From: Celeribacter litoreus | GTDB taxonomy: Bacteria > Pseudomonadota > Alphaproteobacteria > Rhodobacterales > Rhodobacteraceae | DNA length: 64,000 bases | Direction: 5' to 3' | Assembly: GCF_020165855.1 (NCBI RefSeq) | Contig: NZ_JAIUFY010000005.1 | Location: 496,001 to 560,000, forward strand | Shown here: positions 36,896 through 49,855 of the stretch, in pieces | Position numbering within the stretch: position 1 is the stretch's first letter | Layout of the letters: the number at the start of each line of letters is the position of its first letter | Made by a program: the position numbers and the translations under genes | Notes under the pieces: model-generated | The model's database searches: none | Told to the model about the DNA's origin: nothing | What the model saw: only the letters and a program-made list of their open reading frames with translations

Positions 36896-37864
36896 CTATT
36901 TGAGCTCGACAGAAATTTCTCCGCGGTCGATCTCCATCCCGTCCCGCATCATCTCTACGGTCGCCCAATAACGTCCGGCTGGCCAATCTATTGCGGCGTA
37001 TGTTCCCACCGCGCGAAAGAACTGAGCCTGCGGTTTCTCAAGTTCGTGGTCATCGCTGAACACTTCGCCCGCGGGGCCGAAGAGAGTGAGCCGCATCACG
37101 TCGCCCGCTTTGCCGCCGAAAGCTAAGCCGAAAACCACGCGCGGAGGGTTGTCCGGAGTAACGTCTGACATGTGTGCCGTGCCGGCCTTCACACTGTCGT
37201 ATGCGGGAATGTCTGTCGCGATTCCGACGTCTAGGAGACCTCCCGCTCGATAGATCATGCCGCGATCCCAAAGCGTGCCTCCGAGAACTTTCGGTTCGTC
37301 GCAGGAAATGAGACCCTCGGGATTGAAAGGGTCCACGACTGCGCCATCTTTGCGTACCTCAAAATGGACGTGCGGGAATTCTGTTAGGCCGGAGAGCCCG
37401 ATTTGTCCGAGCACGGTGGCGGTAGACACCCGCTCTCCCTGTTCTACGCGGACGGAGTCCTTTTTCATGTGGCAGTATTGCGTACGCCATCCGTCCCCAT
37501 GATCGATAACGACGCCATTGCCGCATTCTTTGCCCGATACATCAGGAGCGCCCTCGGTGTCTTGTGGGAAATCATCCATTCCATCGCGGGTCGCCCATAC
37601 GGTGCCGGGCGCGGCCGCATGAATGTCAACGCCGCGCCAGACTTCTAGGCGCGTGGGCAGCGCGAAATCAGTGCCCTTGTGGCCGTCGTAGGACAGGGGC
37701 CCACAGGTGAAATCCGCGGCTCCCGGGCCTGGGTCGGTGTCGACGTAGTTCTGGATGTAGCAAGAGGTCCCGTCCTCGCAATCCAATGGCGGTGCCAAGA
37801 TCGGGTCCCGCGCGAGGGCAGGGACTGCGCTGAAAAGAAGGGGAAAAAGTAAATATGCTTTCAT
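36896..37864 (-). CDS. M23 family metallopeptidase (LytM-like)
   Basis: 322 residues with a signal peptide (MKAYLLFPLLFSAVPALA). The peptidase domain has the zinc motif HKGTD and the HVHFE motif; CxxC-like pairs suggest disulfides outside the cytoplasm. M23 enzymes cut peptide cross-links in peptidoglycan. A C-terminal domain of about 100 residues is extra. Placed convergently to the MotB/OmpA-like gene; a role in the same envelope process is possible but unproven. Confidence 0.9.
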   Translation of the reverse strand: MKAYLLFPLLFSAVPALARDPILAPPLDCEDGTSCYIQNYVDTDPGPGAADFTCGPLSYDGHKGTDFALPTRLEVWRGVDIHAAAPGTVWATRDGMDDFPQDTEGAPDVSGKECGNGVVIDHGDGWRTQYCHMKKDSVRVEQGERVSTATVLGQIGLSGLTEFPHVHFEVRKDGAVVDPFNPEGLISCDEPKVLGGTLWDRGMIYRAGGLLDVGIATDIPAYDSVKAGTAHMSDVTPDNPPRVVFGLAFGGKAGDVMRLTLFGPAGEVFSDDHELEKPQAQFFRAVGTYAAIDWPAGRYWATVEMMRDGMEIDRGEISVELK

Positions 37865-37906
37865 GAAAACACTTTGGCTCGGGGAAGGTCAGGAAAGCGC
37901 AAAGAA

Positions 37907-37932
37907 AAAGCCCCGTCAAGGAACGGGGCTTT
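37907..37932 (-). terminator. Terminator of clpA
   Basis: Ten-base stem AAAGCCCCGT / ACGGGGCTTT (37907-37916 with 37923-37932), loop CAAGGA; the minus-strand tail is T-rich (TTTTTCTTT). It lies 20 bases after the clpA stop and between clpA and the M23 gene on the same strand. Confidence 0.85.
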
Positions 37933-37952
37933 TCGTCGTCTTACAGACTGGA

Positions 37953-40289
37953 TCAATCCGCGGTCAGAAGAGGCGGCTTTTTCGAGCGGCCAATCTGCGG
38001 CGCGCCGGGTTCTTCGATCCGGAGATCGAGTTCGCCGTCTTTGACGCCGACTTTGACCACACCGCCCTTCGCCAGCTTGCCGAAGAGGAGTTCTTCTGCG
38101 AGCGGCTTTTTCAGGTATTCCTGAATCACGCGGCCAAGCGGGCGTGCGCCCATCTTGTCGTCGTAGCCTTTGTCACCGAGCCATTCCGCGGCAGGGCGGG
38201 TGAGTTCGATGTGCACGTTACGGTCCATGAGTTGGGCCTCAAGCTGCAGCACGAATTTCTCGACCACCTGAAGAATGACTTCTTTCGGCAGCGGCGAGAA
38301 GGAAACGACGGCATCGAGACGGTTCCGGAACTCCGGCGTAAAGGTCCGTTCGATGGCGGCCGTATCCTCACCTTCGCGACGGTCGCGACCGAAGCCAATG
38401 GCCTCTTTCGCCTGTTCCGCAGCACCTGCGTTCGAGGTCATGATCAGGATCACGTTGCGGAAGTCGACCGTGCGACCGTTGTGGTCGGTGAGCTTCCCGT
38501 TATCCATCACTTGCAGCAGGATGTTGTAGACATCGGGGTGAGCTTTCTCGATCTCATCAAGCAGGAGCACACAGTGCGGGTGTTGATCAACGCCGTCTGT
38601 CAGAAGACCGCCTTGGTCAAAGCCGACATAGCCTGGAGGTGCGCCGATGAGGCGCGATACCGCGTGTTTCTCCATGTACTCCGACATATCAAATCGGAGC
38701 AGTTCGACACCCAAGGTTGCGGCCAACTGGTTCGCAACTTCGGTTTTACCGACACCGGTCGGACCGGCGAAGAGGTAGTTGCCGATCGGCTTCTGTGGTT
38801 CCCGCAGACCCGCACGCGCCAGTTTGATGGCGGAGCTGAGAGTCTCGATCGCTTTGTCCTGACCAAACACGACTCGCTTGAGCGACGCCTCGAGATCGCG
38901 GAGCACCTCAGCATCGTCTTTGGAGACGTTCTTCGGAGGAATGCGCGCGATTTTCGCGACCACAGCTTCAATCTCTTTCGGGGAGATCGTTTTGCGGCGG
39001 CGGCTCTCGGCGACGAGGTGTTGAGCGGCACCTGCCTCGTCGATCACGTCGATGGCTTTGTCCGGCAGCTTGCGGTCATGGATATAGCGCGCGGACAGTT
39101 CCACGGCCGTCTTGATCGCATCGTTCGTGTAGCGGATTTCGTGATGCTCTTCGAAGTAGGGTTTGAGACCCTGGAGAATTTTCACGGCATCTTCGACGGA
39201 CGGCTCGTTCACGTCGATCTTTTGGAAACGACGGGACAGGGCGCGGTCCTTCTCGAAGTGCTGGCGGAATTCCTTGTAAGTCGTAGACCCCATGCAACGC
39301 AGTTTGCCACCCTGCAGAGCAGGCTTGAGCAGGTTCGACGCGTCCATGGCACCACCAGAGGTCGCGCCGGCGCCGATCACGGTGTGAATCTCATCTATGA
39401 AGAGAATCGCATCCGGATGATCTTCGAGTTCTTTCACGACGGCTTTGAGCCGTTCTTCGAAGTCACCGCGATAACGAGTGCCTGCAAGCAGGGCGCCCAT
39501 GTCGAGAGAGAAGATCGTGGAGTTCGCAAGAACATCCGGTGTTTCGTGATCTACGATTTTCTTCGCGAGGCCTTCGGCAATGGCTGTTTTACCTACGCCA
39601 GGATCGCCCACGAGAAGCGGGTTGTTTTTGCGACGGCGACAGAGCACCTGAATGCAGCGCTCGACTTCGTGCGCACGACCGATCAGTGGATCGACATCGC
39701 CCTTCATCGCCTTCTTGTTCAGATCGACACAGTATTTCGCGAGCGCGGACTCTTTGTCCTCAGCAGGCGCTTGGGTCTGGGTCGCTTGCGCTTGCTCTTC
39801 TTCGCTCTGGTCGGCACCGGTGATCGGGCGCTGTTCACCAAAGGACGGATCCTTCGCTACACCGTGCGCGATGAAGTTCACCGCGTCGTAACGGGTCATG
39901 TCCTGCTCTTGCAGGAAGTAGGCTGCGTTGGATTCGCGTTCAGCAAAGATCGCCACGAGGACGTTCGCGCCGGTGACTTCAGTGCGGCCAGACGATTGAA
40001 CGTGAATCGCAGCACGTTGAATCACGCGTTGAAATGAGGCGGTCGGAACCGCTTCAGAGCCTTCCACATCGGTGACGAGCGTAGAGAGATCGTCTTCGAT
40101 GTAATCCAGCAGCGTTTTCCGAAGTTCTTCGAGGTCCACGTTGCACGCCTGCATGACGCGGGCGGCATCGGGTTCGTCGATCAACGCCAGCAGGAGGTGT
40201 TCCAGCGTGGCGAGTTCGTGGCGGCGGGCGTTTGCCTGCGCCAAGGCTGCATGAATGGCTTGCTCAAGAGTGTTCGAAAATGATGGCAC
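37953..40289 (-). CDS. clpA: ATP-dependent Clp protease ATP-binding subunit ClpA
   Basis: 778 residues, AAA+ unfoldase that feeds substrates to ClpP. Clp_N repeats at about 1-140, first Walker A GDPGVGKT near 225, second GPTGVGKT near 510, and the ClpP-docking loop EAIGFGRDR near 631. Starts with GTG at 40289, with CCAGGAC before it. No clpS is adjacent, unlike the gene order in many proteobacteria; 305 bases lie upstream before gloB on the same strand. Confidence 0.96.
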   Translation of the reverse strand: MPSFSNTLEQAIHAALAQANARRHELATLEHLLLALIDEPDAARVMQACNVDLEELRKTLLDYIEDDLSTLVTDVEGSEAVPTASFQRVIQRAAIHVQSSGRTEVTGANVLVAIFAERESNAAYFLQEQDMTRYDAVNFIAHGVAKDPSFGEQRPITGADQSEEEQAQATQTQAPAEDKESALAKYCVDLNKKAMKGDVDPLIGRAHEVERCIQVLCRRRKNNPLLVGDPGVGKTAIAEGLAKKIVDHETPDVLANSTIFSLDMGALLAGTRYRGDFEERLKAVVKELEDHPDAILFIDEIHTVIGAGATSGGAMDASNLLKPALQGGKLRCMGSTTYKEFRQHFEKDRALSRRFQKIDVNEPSVEDAVKILQGLKPYFEEHHEIRYTNDAIKTAVELSARYIHDRKLPDKAIDVIDEAGAAQHLVAESRRRKTISPKEIEAVVAKIARIPPKNVSKDDAEVLRDLEASLKRVVFGQDKAIETLSSAIKLARAGLREPQKPIGNYLFAGPTGVGKTEVANQLAATLGVELLRFDMSEYMEKHAVSRLIGAPPGYVGFDQGGLLTDGVDQHPHCVLLLDEIEKAHPDVYNILLQVMDNGKLTDHNGRTVDFRNVILIMTSNAGAAEQAKEAIGFGRDRREGEDTAAIERTFTPEFRNRLDAVVSFSPLPKEVILQVVEKFVLQLEAQLMDRNVHIELTRPAAEWLGDKGYDDKMGARPLGRVIQEYLKKPLAEELLFGKLAKGGVVKVGVKDGELDLRIEEPGAPQIGRSKKPPLLTAD

Positions 40290-40594
40290 GTCCTGGGTGC
40301 TCCTTCGCGGTCGGTTGTTCGAGGGCGCGATCGGTTCTGCCAGGAGCTTTGGCCCCGCACAGATGACCGTGGCCTCATACTTATAAGGTTCGGTCGAAAC
40401 GCTCGCGCTTCAAGGGGAAAATCGTCAAACCCGTCGAATTTTTTCGTGAGCGCCAAGTTTTGAGCGCTTTCGGAGGCCGTCCAATAGGTTTCTTACAGAT
40501 TCACATATGGACTCTTGACACGGAAACAAGACGCCGCGCGTAGGCTTTGACGATTCAACATTTTCTGATTACGGCCGCCCCGAGCGGCCTGTGT
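40290..40594 (-). other. 305-base region upstream of clpA
   Basis: Contains no gene (the adaptor clpS, which often lies here in other bacteria, is missing). A GGCCGC / GCGGCC hairpin (40573-40589) just after the gloB stop could be a weak terminator; its T-tract is poor. No convincing heat-shock promoter was found. Confidence 0.5.
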
Positions 40595-41359
40595 TCAGAA
40601 TGCGTCTTTGCGCGCCCGGATTTCTCGAAAGACCTCTGCATCCGGCGCATCAACCATGCCCAACAGTCTTTTCACCTCCGGTAGAGCCGCTCGCATGAAT
40701 GGATTCGTGGCCTTTTCTTCAGAGAGGACTGAAGGCACCGTTGGCAAACCATTTTCACGGGCGGCAGCGATGGCATCTGCGCGCGCCTTGAGAGCGGCGT
40801 TGTTAGGCTCAATCGTCAAGGCGAACCGTGCATTCGATGCTGTGTATTCATGACCGGAGTAAACAACCGTCTCGTCTGGCAGTGAGGCAAAGCTGCTCAG
40901 AGTGTCCCACATCTGCTCTGCGCTGCCTTCGAAGAGGCGCCCACACCCGAGAGCCATCAGGCTGTCTGCAGTAAACAGGGCCTTTGCGCTTTCAATATAG
41001 AACGCTACATGCCCCACGGTGTGACCATCGGCGGCCATGACATCGACTTTATGTCCTGCAAAATCAAAAGACATTCCCGGTTCTACCACACGTGTAAGCG
41101 GGGGAAGGCGGTGCGCGTCGGCTTTCGCCCCAGTGATTTTGGCGCCAGTCGCTTCGACAATGCCATTCGCCCCATCGATATGGTCCCAATGGTGGTGGGT
41201 GAGCCAGATTTCATCGAGCTGCCAGCCCCGTTTTGACAGCTCTTCAAGGATGGGCGCTGGATCAGCGGCATCAACGAGAGCTGTGCGGCCGGAGGCGGGA
41301 TCGCGCACCAGAAAGTCGTAGTTGTCGCTCAGGGCGGCTACGGTCACAATCTCTAGCAT
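40595..41359 (-). CDS. gloB: Hydroxyacylglutathione hydrolase (glyoxalase II)
   Basis: 254 residues, binuclear metal hydrolase that splits S-lactoylglutathione. Motif THHHWDHIDG at about residue 54, then the downstream GHEYT and the C-terminal HAGH domain. Metallo-beta-lactamase fold. Divergent from the methyltransferase gene with about 65 bases between, a pairing found in other Rhodobacteraceae in my experience. Confidence 0.93.
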   Translation of the reverse strand: MLEIVTVAALSDNYDFLVRDPASGRTALVDAADPAPILEELSKRGWQLDEIWLTHHHWDHIDGANGIVEATGAKITGAKADAHRLPPLTRVVEPGMSFDFAGHKVDVMAADGHTVGHVAFYIESAKALFTADSLMALGCGRLFEGSAEQMWDTLSSFASLPDETVVYSGHEYTASNARFALTIEPNNAALKARADAIAAARENGLPTVPSVLSEEKATNPFMRAALPEVKRLLGMVDAPDAEVFREIRARKDAF

Positions 41360-41423
41360 GGCATTCTCCCGTGTCTTGCGTTTATGCTGCCATTACCAAT
41401 TGGGCGATTAGCTGCGGATTGCA

Positions 41424-42173
41424 ATGCATCTCGACGTCGTAGAGTTAAGAAATTTCTATTACCGCACTGGGTTGGGCCGTGCCGCGCAGCGGGCGATCCG
41501 CAATCAGGTTGTGGAATTTTGGCCGAATGCAGAACGCCAAACTGTCGCGGGGTTCGGCTTCGCAGTGCCGCTATTGCGGCCATTCCTCGCAGATGCGCGG
41601 CGTGTCGTTGGCCTGATGCCTGATCAACAGGGGGTCATGCACTGGCCGGCTGGAATGCCGAACGTGTCTACTCTCGTGCCAGAGACACGATGGCCGATCC
41701 AAACCGGATTGGTGGACAAACTCATTGTGATGCATGGGCTCGAGACGACGGAAAGCCCTGATGCACTCTTGGAGGAGTGTTGGCGCGTTCTCGGGCCTGG
41801 TGGAAAGGCAATGTTCGTACTTCCGAACCGCGCCGGACTCTGGTCCCGTTCTGATAACACACCTTTTGGATACGGTCGCCCTTACAGCGCAGGGCAGCTT
41901 GAAACGCAGCTGCGCCGTGCGCGTTTTGTGCCTGAGCGGCAGGCTGTTGTTTTGTTTCAACCTCCGTCCCATCGCCGTTTCTGGCTTCGCTGGGGTCCGG
42001 TATGGGAGCGTGTCGGACAAAAGCTGTCGAACGGACTGGCGGGCGGCGTTCTGATCGTTGAGGCCTCGAAACAGGTTTACGCCAAAACCGGCACCGGCAG
42101 CCCCGAGGCTGCGCGTCGCACGTCAGGTGTTCTTGAGGGGCTGCGCCCTGTGCCGGGCGTAAAGCCGATCTAG
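41424..42173 (+). CDS. Class I SAM-dependent methyltransferase
   Basis: 249 residues. Core methyltransferase features are [31 protein letters not shown] and [19 protein letters not shown], the motif III-type strand and loop. The motif I strand is degenerate ([20 protein letters not shown]). Substrate unknown; small-molecule or lipid targets are typical. Divergent from gloB. The transcript probably ends near the repeats at 42181. Confidence 0.78.
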   Translation: MHLDVVELRNFYYRTGLGRAAQRAIRNQVVEFWPNAERQTVAGFGFAVPLLRPFLADARRVVGLMPDQQGVMHWPAGMPNVSTLVPETRWPIQTGLVDKLIVMHGLETTESPDALLEECWRVLGPGGKAMFVLPNRAGLWSRSDNTPFGYGRPYSAGQLETQLRRARFVPERQAVVLFQPPSHRRFWLRWGPVWERVGQKLSNGLAGGVLIVEASKQVYAKTGTGSPEAARRTSGVLEGLRPVPGVKPI

Positions 42174-42180
42174 AACCTGA

Positions 42181-42222
42181 CCGTTCAGCGACATGTGCGC
42201 CACTGAACGGGATCGGTGCGCA
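42181..42222 (+). repeat. Interleaved inverted repeats after the methyltransferase gene
   Basis: CCGTTCAG (42181-42188) pairs with CTGAACGG (42203-42210); GTGCGC (42195-42200) pairs with GCGCAC (42217-42222). The two stems overlap, so they are alternatives or a pseudoknot. No T-run follows. Confidence 0.4.
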
Positions 42223-42470
42223 CCACTTTTAATTCCCTCACAGGTGGGGCGTTGCGATCCACGTCATGTGGCGCGAGACAGCGGCACGGCTATCGCTATC
42301 CTCTTTAAACTGCAATTCGGCCCCAATTGGCGCGGAATCGCACGAATCCGTGAAACAAATGTTTTCCAGAGAGAAATTTTTTTGCGCATGCGTAGGCGGA
42401 ATGCCTTTAAGTTACTGAAATGTTTACAAAGCAACTTTATTGCTGTTGGCGCTAAACTGTTTCAACACGG

Positions 42471-42499
42471 TTGCGACAATGATGGTCCTCTGCTACATC
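42471..42499 (+). promoter_or_regulatory. Candidate promoter of the atpHAGDC operon
   Basis: TTGCGA (42471-42476), 17-base spacer, TACATC (42494-42499), with TGC before the -10 resembling an extended -10. This is the best hit between the methyltransferase and atpH. Confidence 0.5.
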
Positions 42500-42615
42500 C
42501 GCTCTGATTTTGCTGCCTGCGCGCGTTGTGCGGGTCAATCAAGCTGCCTGTTCCTGATGCTGTCCAATGTGCGGCAGTGACCGGGGGCCGGCCCTAAGAC
42601 ATCGGAAGGGTGGAC

Positions 42616-43175
42616 GTGTCCGAACCAGCTTCGATCTCCAGCGGCATCGCCGCACGCTATGCAACGGCCGTTTTTGAACTGGCCAAAGAAAGCAATGCCA
42701 TCACGGCGCTTGAGGGGGACGTGGCGACGCTGTCGACAGCGCTCTCTGAAAGCAATGACTTGAACGCTCTGATTTCTTCGCCGATTTACACGCGTGAAGA
42801 GCTTGAAGGCGCGATCAAAGCCGTAGCCCAGAAGGCAGGTCTCTCCGGGATCCTGACCAACACTCTGGCAATGATGGCTCAAAACCGTCGTCTCTTCATC
42901 CTGCCGCAACTTGTGGCTGCGCTTGACGCGCTTCTGGCTGAAGAACGCGGCGAAGTGACCGCCGAGGTCACCTCTGCCAAGGCGCTGACTGCGGCGCAGG
43001 TAGACCAACTCTCCAAGACGCTTTCCGAGAAATTCGGGAAGACTGTCTCCATCAATGCGACCGTGGATGAGAAACTCATCGGCGGTCTTATCGTTAAGGT
43101 AGGCTCGAAGATGATCGACACGTCGGTCGCCTCCAAGCTCAACTCCCTCCAGAATGCAATGAAAGAGGTCGGATA

Positions 43176-43176
<1 letters not shown>
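42616..43176 (+). CDS. atpH: ATP synthase F1 subunit delta
   Basis: 186 residues, links F1 to the peripheral stalk. Starts with GTG at 42616 after the ribosome site GGAAGGG; another GTG at 42610 is less well spaced. OSCP-like sequence: [13 protein letters not shown] at the N-terminus and [20 protein letters not shown] at the C-terminus. First gene of the F1 operon; the stop overlaps the atpA ATG (TAATG). Confidence 0.93.
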
Positions 43177-44714
<1,538 letters not shown>

Positions 44715-44732
44715 TCCTGAAGGAAAGCTTTA

Positions 44733-45605
44733 ATGCCCAGCCTCAAGGATCTCAAAAACCGGATCGAAAGCGTGAAATCCACGCGGAAGATCACCAAGGC
44801 CATGCAGATGGTGGCCGCCGCAAAACTGCGGCGGGCACAGGATGCGGCTGAGGCCTCGCGCCCCTATGCAGAGCGTTTTAACGCTGTGCTCGGGTCGCTG
44901 TCGGCTTCGGTAGGTGGCTCCGATACCGCGCCCCGGCTCCTCGCCGGGACCGGCAAAGACGATGTGCATCTGCTCGTTGTCATGACCTCCGAAAAAGGTC
45001 TGTGTGGTGGCTTCAACACGAACATTGTGAAGCTCGCAAAGACCCGCATCGCCGAGCTCAAGGCCCAAGGCAAAACCGTGAAAATTCTCACGGTTGGCAA
45101 GAAAGGCCGTGAACAGCTCAAACGCGACTTCGCGGATCTTTCTATCGGCCACGTGGACCTCAGCGAGGTTAAGAAAATTGGTTACGTGAACGCGCAAGAC
45201 ATCGCGAAGGACCTTCTTGGTCGTTTCGATGCCGGCGAGTTTGACGTGGCAACGATTTTCTATGCCAAATTCCAGAACGTCGTGACCCAGATCCCGACCG
45301 CTCAACAGATCATCCCTGCGGCTTACGAAGCTGATGAGGATGCCGGTGGTGCTCTCTACGATTACGAGCCCTCCGAGGAAGGCATCCTTGCCGACCTTCT
45401 GCCGCGCGGTGTGGCAACTCAGATCTTCTCGGCTCTCCTGGAAAATGGTGCCTCGGAGCAAGGTGCGCGGATGTCCGCAATGGACAACGCTACCCGCAAC
45501 GCAGGCGACATGATCGACCAGCTGACGATCGAATATAACCGTTCCCGTCAGGCCGTCATCACCAACGAGCTTATCGAAATCATCTCGGGCGCTGAAGCGC
45601 TCTAA
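44733..45605 (+). CDS. atpG: ATP synthase F1 subunit gamma
   Basis: 290 residues, the rotating central shaft. N-terminal helix [29 protein letters not shown] in the middle and the C-terminal helix [28 protein letters not shown] precedes the ATG. Eighteen bases after atpA and before atpD. Confidence 0.97.
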   Translation: MPSLKDLKNRIESVKSTRKITKAMQMVAAAKLRRAQDAAEASRPYAERFNAVLGSLSASVGGSDTAPRLLAGTGKDDVHLLVVMTSEKGLCGGFNTNIVKLAKTRIAELKAQGKTVKILTVGKKGREQLKRDFADLSIGHVDLSEVKKIGYVNAQDIAKDLLGRFDAGEFDVATIFYAKFQNVVTQIPTAQQIIPAAYEADEDAGGALYDYEPSEEGILADLLPRGVATQIFSALLENGASEQGARMSAMDNATRNAGDMIDQLTIEYNRSRQAVITNELIEIISGAEAL

Positions 45606-45617
45606 GACCCGGAGTAA

Positions 45618-47048
<1,431 letters not shown>

Positions 47049-47073
47049 TCTTTAACCCGGAAGGAGGCCATTC

Positions 47074-47484
47074 ATGGCTGCTAACGTCCAATTCGATCTT
47101 GTCTCTCCAGAGCGCAAACTTGCGTCTTTGGAAGTTGAACAGGTTCAAATCCCGGGTTCTGAAGGTGATATCACTGCGATGGCCGGCCACGAGCCGACCA
47201 TCCTCTCCCTGCGCCCTGGTCTTCTGACCGCCAAAGGTGCAGGTGCGGAAGAGCAATACGTTGTCACGGGTGGCTTTGCCGAGCTGTCCGCCGACACGAT
47301 CTCCGTTCTGGCCGAAATGGCCCTGCCGCGGGGCGAAATGTCCCAAGAGGTCGTCACCGACCTCATCGCGCAGGCCACCAAAGCCCACGAAGAAGCTCAG
47401 CCGGAAGAGCATCACCTGACGCAGAAATTCCTTGCCGATCTCATGCATATCGCCGAGGACCTCGGGTTCCACACCAACCTCTGA
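47074..47484 (+). CDS. atpC: ATP synthase F1 subunit epsilon
   Basis: 136 residues: N-terminal beta sandwich (VQFDLVSPERKLASLEVEQV, GHEPTILSLRPG) and a shorter helical tail. Binds the gamma shaft and modulates ATP hydrolysis. AAGGAGG ribosome site. Last gene of the operon, followed by a terminator. Confidence 0.93.
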   Translation: MAANVQFDLVSPERKLASLEVEQVQIPGSEGDITAMAGHEPTILSLRPGLLTAKGAGAEEQYVVTGGFAELSADTISVLAEMALPRGEMSQEVVTDLIAQATKAHEEAQPEEHHLTQKFLADLMHIAEDLGFHTNL

Positions 47485-47505
47485 GTTGATGTGACTTCGA
47501 ATTTG

Positions 47506-47535
47506 AAAAGCCCCGCAGGTTCTGCGGGGCTTTTT
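47506..47535 (+). terminator. Rho-independent terminator of the atp operon
   Basis: Stem AAAAGCCCCGCAG / CTGCGGGGCTTTT with a GTT loop and T-rich tail. Confidence 0.9.
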
Positions 47536-47676
47536 CTTTTGTACTGTTCCTTCATCGCGCGGAGGTCAAAGTCGGGTGTCGCGGTGCGTGCCTCTGTGCA
47601 ATGGGATGTGGATTTTTTGCTTCACATTCAAAGACAATTTGGGGCAATCTGGCGGCGCTAAAAGGCCGAAGAGACG

Positions 47677-48024
47677 ATGTTACGAATTGATAGTCACCAG
47701 TTGGGGGTCGCGCAGGGATCTCTGCTCTTGTTTTCCGATTTTCAGGATGGCGGTGCCATGTGGACCGGCAAGGGGCCACGGGAACTTCGCCGTGTTGTGG
47801 AGTTTGACGAACATTTCATGCGCGCGCCAATGGTGCAGGTCTCTCTCTCGATGCTCGACATCGACAACAGCACGAACCACCGCGTCGATATTTCGGCGGA
47901 GATGATTGCAGAGGACGGATTTGTGATCGTTTTCCGGACATGGGGTGACACAAAGATTGCGCGCGTGCGAGCCGACTGGATCGCGATGGGGCCGGTCCGT
48001 CATGTGGACGACTGGGATCTTTAA
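47677..48024 (+). CDS. H-type lectin domain protein
   Basis: 115 residues, no signal peptide. The H-type lectin (Helix pomatia agglutinin-like) beta-sandwich pattern is seen in VVEFDEHFMRAPMVQVSLSM, DIDNSTNHRVDISAEMI and VIVFRTWGDTKIARVRADWI. The weak ribosome site GAAGAGACG precedes the ATG. Lies between the atp operon terminator and the terminator shared with prs, so it is a stand-alone transcript. Ligand and location unknown; the same small lectin follows atp genes in other Rhodobacterales (from memory). Confidence 0.78.
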   Translation: MLRIDSHQLGVAQGSLLLFSDFQDGGAMWTGKGPRELRRVVEFDEHFMRAPMVQVSLSMLDIDNSTNHRVDISAEMIAEDGFVIVFRTWGDTKIARVRADWIAMGPVRHVDDWDL

Positions 48025-48053
48025 CCGGTTTGCGTCGATAGGTTGAAAACGAA

Positions 48054-48080
48054 AAAGGCGCGGGGAATTCCCGCGCCTTT
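48054..48080. terminator. Bidirectional terminator between lectin and prs
   Basis: Eleven-base stem AAAGGCGCGGG / CCCGCGCCTTT (48054-48064 with 48070-48080), loop GAATT, A/T-rich on both sides. Confidence 0.82.
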
Positions 48081-48104
48081 CGTATGTTTGGAACCTGTGC
48101 CCGA

Positions 48105-49121
48105 TTACGGGTGGTAGACGCCTTCGTAGAGCGGCACGAGGGTCTTGTCCTCGAACAGGCTCGACACGGAGGTGCCGTTCCAGGTGTTGATGATCGCCTG
48201 CGAGAAGAGCGGCGCGGTCGGAACGATGCGGATGTTCTTGCAGGCTTTGACGGCGTCGGTTGCCTCAATGGAGTCGGTGATGACGAGCGAGGACAGTTTG
48301 GAGTTCGTCACGCGCTCAACAGCAGGGCCGGACAGAACGCCGTGAGAGATGTAGGCATGCACTTCAGCTGCACCGTGCTCCATGAGCAGGTCAGCGGCTT
48401 TGCAGAGCGTGCCTGCGGTGTCCACGAGGTCGTCCACGATGATACATTTCTTGCCTTCGACAGAGCCGATGACAGTCATCTCGGCGACTTCACCCGGCTT
48501 CTCGCGGCGTTTATCCACGATGGAGAGCGGCGCGTCGATGCGTTTCGCCAGTTCGCGAGCACGAGCCACACCGCCAACGTCCGGAGACACGACCATGATG
48601 TCGTCCATGCCGCCCTTGAAGTTGTGCTTGATGTCGAGCGCAAAGACCGGAGAGGCGTAGAGGTTGTCGACGGGGATGTCGAAGAAGCCCTGGATCTGGG
48701 TCGCGTGCAGGTCGAGCGTCAGAACGCGTTCAATGCCGGCTTCGACCATCATGTTGGCGACGAGTTTTGCGGAGATCGGGGTGCGCGCTTTGGTGCGGCG
48801 GTCCTGACGGGCGTAGCCGAAGTAGGGGATCACAGCAGTGATGCGGCCCGCAGACGAGCGGCGCAGGGCATCGGTGATGATCAGGAGTTCCATGAGGTTG
48901 TCGTTGGCCGGATTGGAGGTCGGCTGGACGACGAACATATCTTCGCCACGGACGTTCTCATACACTTCGACGAAAATCTCGCCGTCGTTGAACCGTTCCA
49001 CACGTGCGTCGCAGAGTTCGATCGACATGCCGCGGTGCATGGACAGGCGGCGTGCCATAGCATTCGCGAGTGTTCGGTTGGCATTACCAGAAATGAGTTT
49101 GGGCTCGTTCGTCGTGGGCAT
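48105..49121 (-). CDS. prs: Ribose-phosphate pyrophosphokinase
   Basis: Makes PRPP for nucleotide, histidine and tryptophan synthesis. 338 residues counted from the ATG at 49121; the frame extends to 49397 but the additional part is not family-like. Motifs: the flexible loop [19 protein letters not shown], the PRPP-binding [13 protein letters not shown]-type sequence ([17 protein letters not shown]) and HGVLSGPA. Divergent from the HCCA-isomerase-like gene. Confidence 0.96.
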   Translation of the reverse strand: MPTTNEPKLISGNANRTLANAMARRLSMHRGMSIELCDARVERFNDGEIFVEVYENVRGEDMFVVQPTSNPANDNLMELLIITDALRRSSAGRITAVIPYFGYARQDRRTKARTPISAKLVANMMVEAGIERVLTLDLHATQIQGFFDIPVDNLYASPVFALDIKHNFKGGMDDIMVVSPDVGGVARARELAKRIDAPLSIVDKRREKPGEVAEMTVIGSVEGKKCIIVDDLVDTAGTLCKAADLLMEHGAAEVHAYISHGVLSGPAVERVTNSKLSSLVITDSIEATDAVKACKNIRIVPTAPLFSQAIINTWNGTSVSSLFEDKTLVPLYEGVYHP

Positions 49122-49237
49122 AGCAGCAGTCCCCAGGGTCAATATGGCCGAAAGCGTCACGGAATCGTAACGTTGACACCGCTTACCACTCGGGTAGCTT
49201 TTTGGAAACACGCCCTGAGGCCGCGAAAGGACTGAAT

Positions 49238-49837
49238 TTGGCACATATTGACTATTATTTCTCTTTTCTGTCCGCATGGATTTATTTGGCTGACGGACGA
49301 CTGGAAAAGATCGCGGAAAAACACGGAGCGACTGTGAGTTACAAGCCGTTCGATTTGATGACTGCATTTGACCGGCTTGGCGTTCCGCGCCCCGCAAATC
49401 GCGGGGAAGGGCGCAAAGTTTATCGCATGCAGGAGCTCAAGCGCCTGAAGGCAAAGACCGGCCTGCCAATGAATGTTGAGCCGCCTTTCTGGCCGACGAA
49501 TGTTGCCCCTGCTGCCTACGCAGTGATCGCAGCACAGAACGCGGGCGGCGGTGATATGGGGACGTTGGTGAACGGGTTGTCCGCAGCAATGTGGCGTGAC
49601 GACAAAGATATCGCTCAGGATGAGGTCATCACCGAGGCGCTGAAGACCGCAGGGTTTGATCCGATGCTCTCGATGACAGGGATGTTGGAAGGGGCCGAGA
49701 CCTACCCACGCAACCTTGAGGAAGGTTTGGCAGCAGGTGTGTTCGGCTCACCGTTCTACATCGTCAAAGAGACGGACGAGCGGTTCTGGGGACGCGATCG
49801 TCTCGACATGCTCGACGAACATCTGGCCACGCTCTGA
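49238..49837 (+). CDS. 2-hydroxychromene-2-carboxylate isomerase-like protein (DsbA/kappa-GST fold)
   Basis: 199 residues. Starts with TTG at 49238, with AAAGGA seven bases upstream; an open frame from 49202 is less likely. [20 protein letters not shown] is the kappa-class GST/HCCA isomerase N-terminus with a Ser near the active site. The C-terminal [23 protein letters not shown] also matches. HCCA isomerases act in naphthalene-type degradation, but many paralogues have other glutathione-linked roles, so the substrate is open. Confidence 0.82.
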   Translation: MAHIDYYFSFLSAWIYLADGRLEKIAEKHGATVSYKPFDLMTAFDRLGVPRPANRGEGRKVYRMQELKRLKAKTGLPMNVEPPFWPTNVAPAAYAVIAAQNAGGGDMGTLVNGLSAAMWRDDKDIAQDEVITEALKTAGFDPMLSMTGMLEGAETYPRNLEEGLAAGVFGSPFYIVKETDERFWGRDRLDMLDEHLATL

Positions 49838-49855
49838 CCGTGTGTCGCGGGCTGA

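Larger units (their letters stand above)
42174..42615 (+). other. 442-base region before the ATP synthase operon
   Basis: Holds two interleaved inverted repeats (42181-42222), an AT-rich stretch from about 42360, and the atp promoter (42471-42499). A 104-codon frame at 42193-42507 has no ribosome site or family resemblance and is not taken as a gene. Confidence 0.5.

Noticed and set aside
37863-40037. 724-codon open frame on the plus strand antisense to clpA
   Set aside because: Mirrors the codon pattern of clpA, which has clear Clp_N, AAA+ and ClpP-loop motifs; the antisense translation has no family resemblance or ribosome site.
40290-40420. RpoH-type promoter for clpA (CTTGAA with CTTAT)
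   Set aside because: CTTGAA and CTTATAAG are present but about 23 bases apart, too far for a sigma-32 promoter.
42193-42507. 104-codon frame between the methyltransferase and atpH
   Set aside because: No ribosome site, unusual composition, and it runs through the repeats and the promoter.
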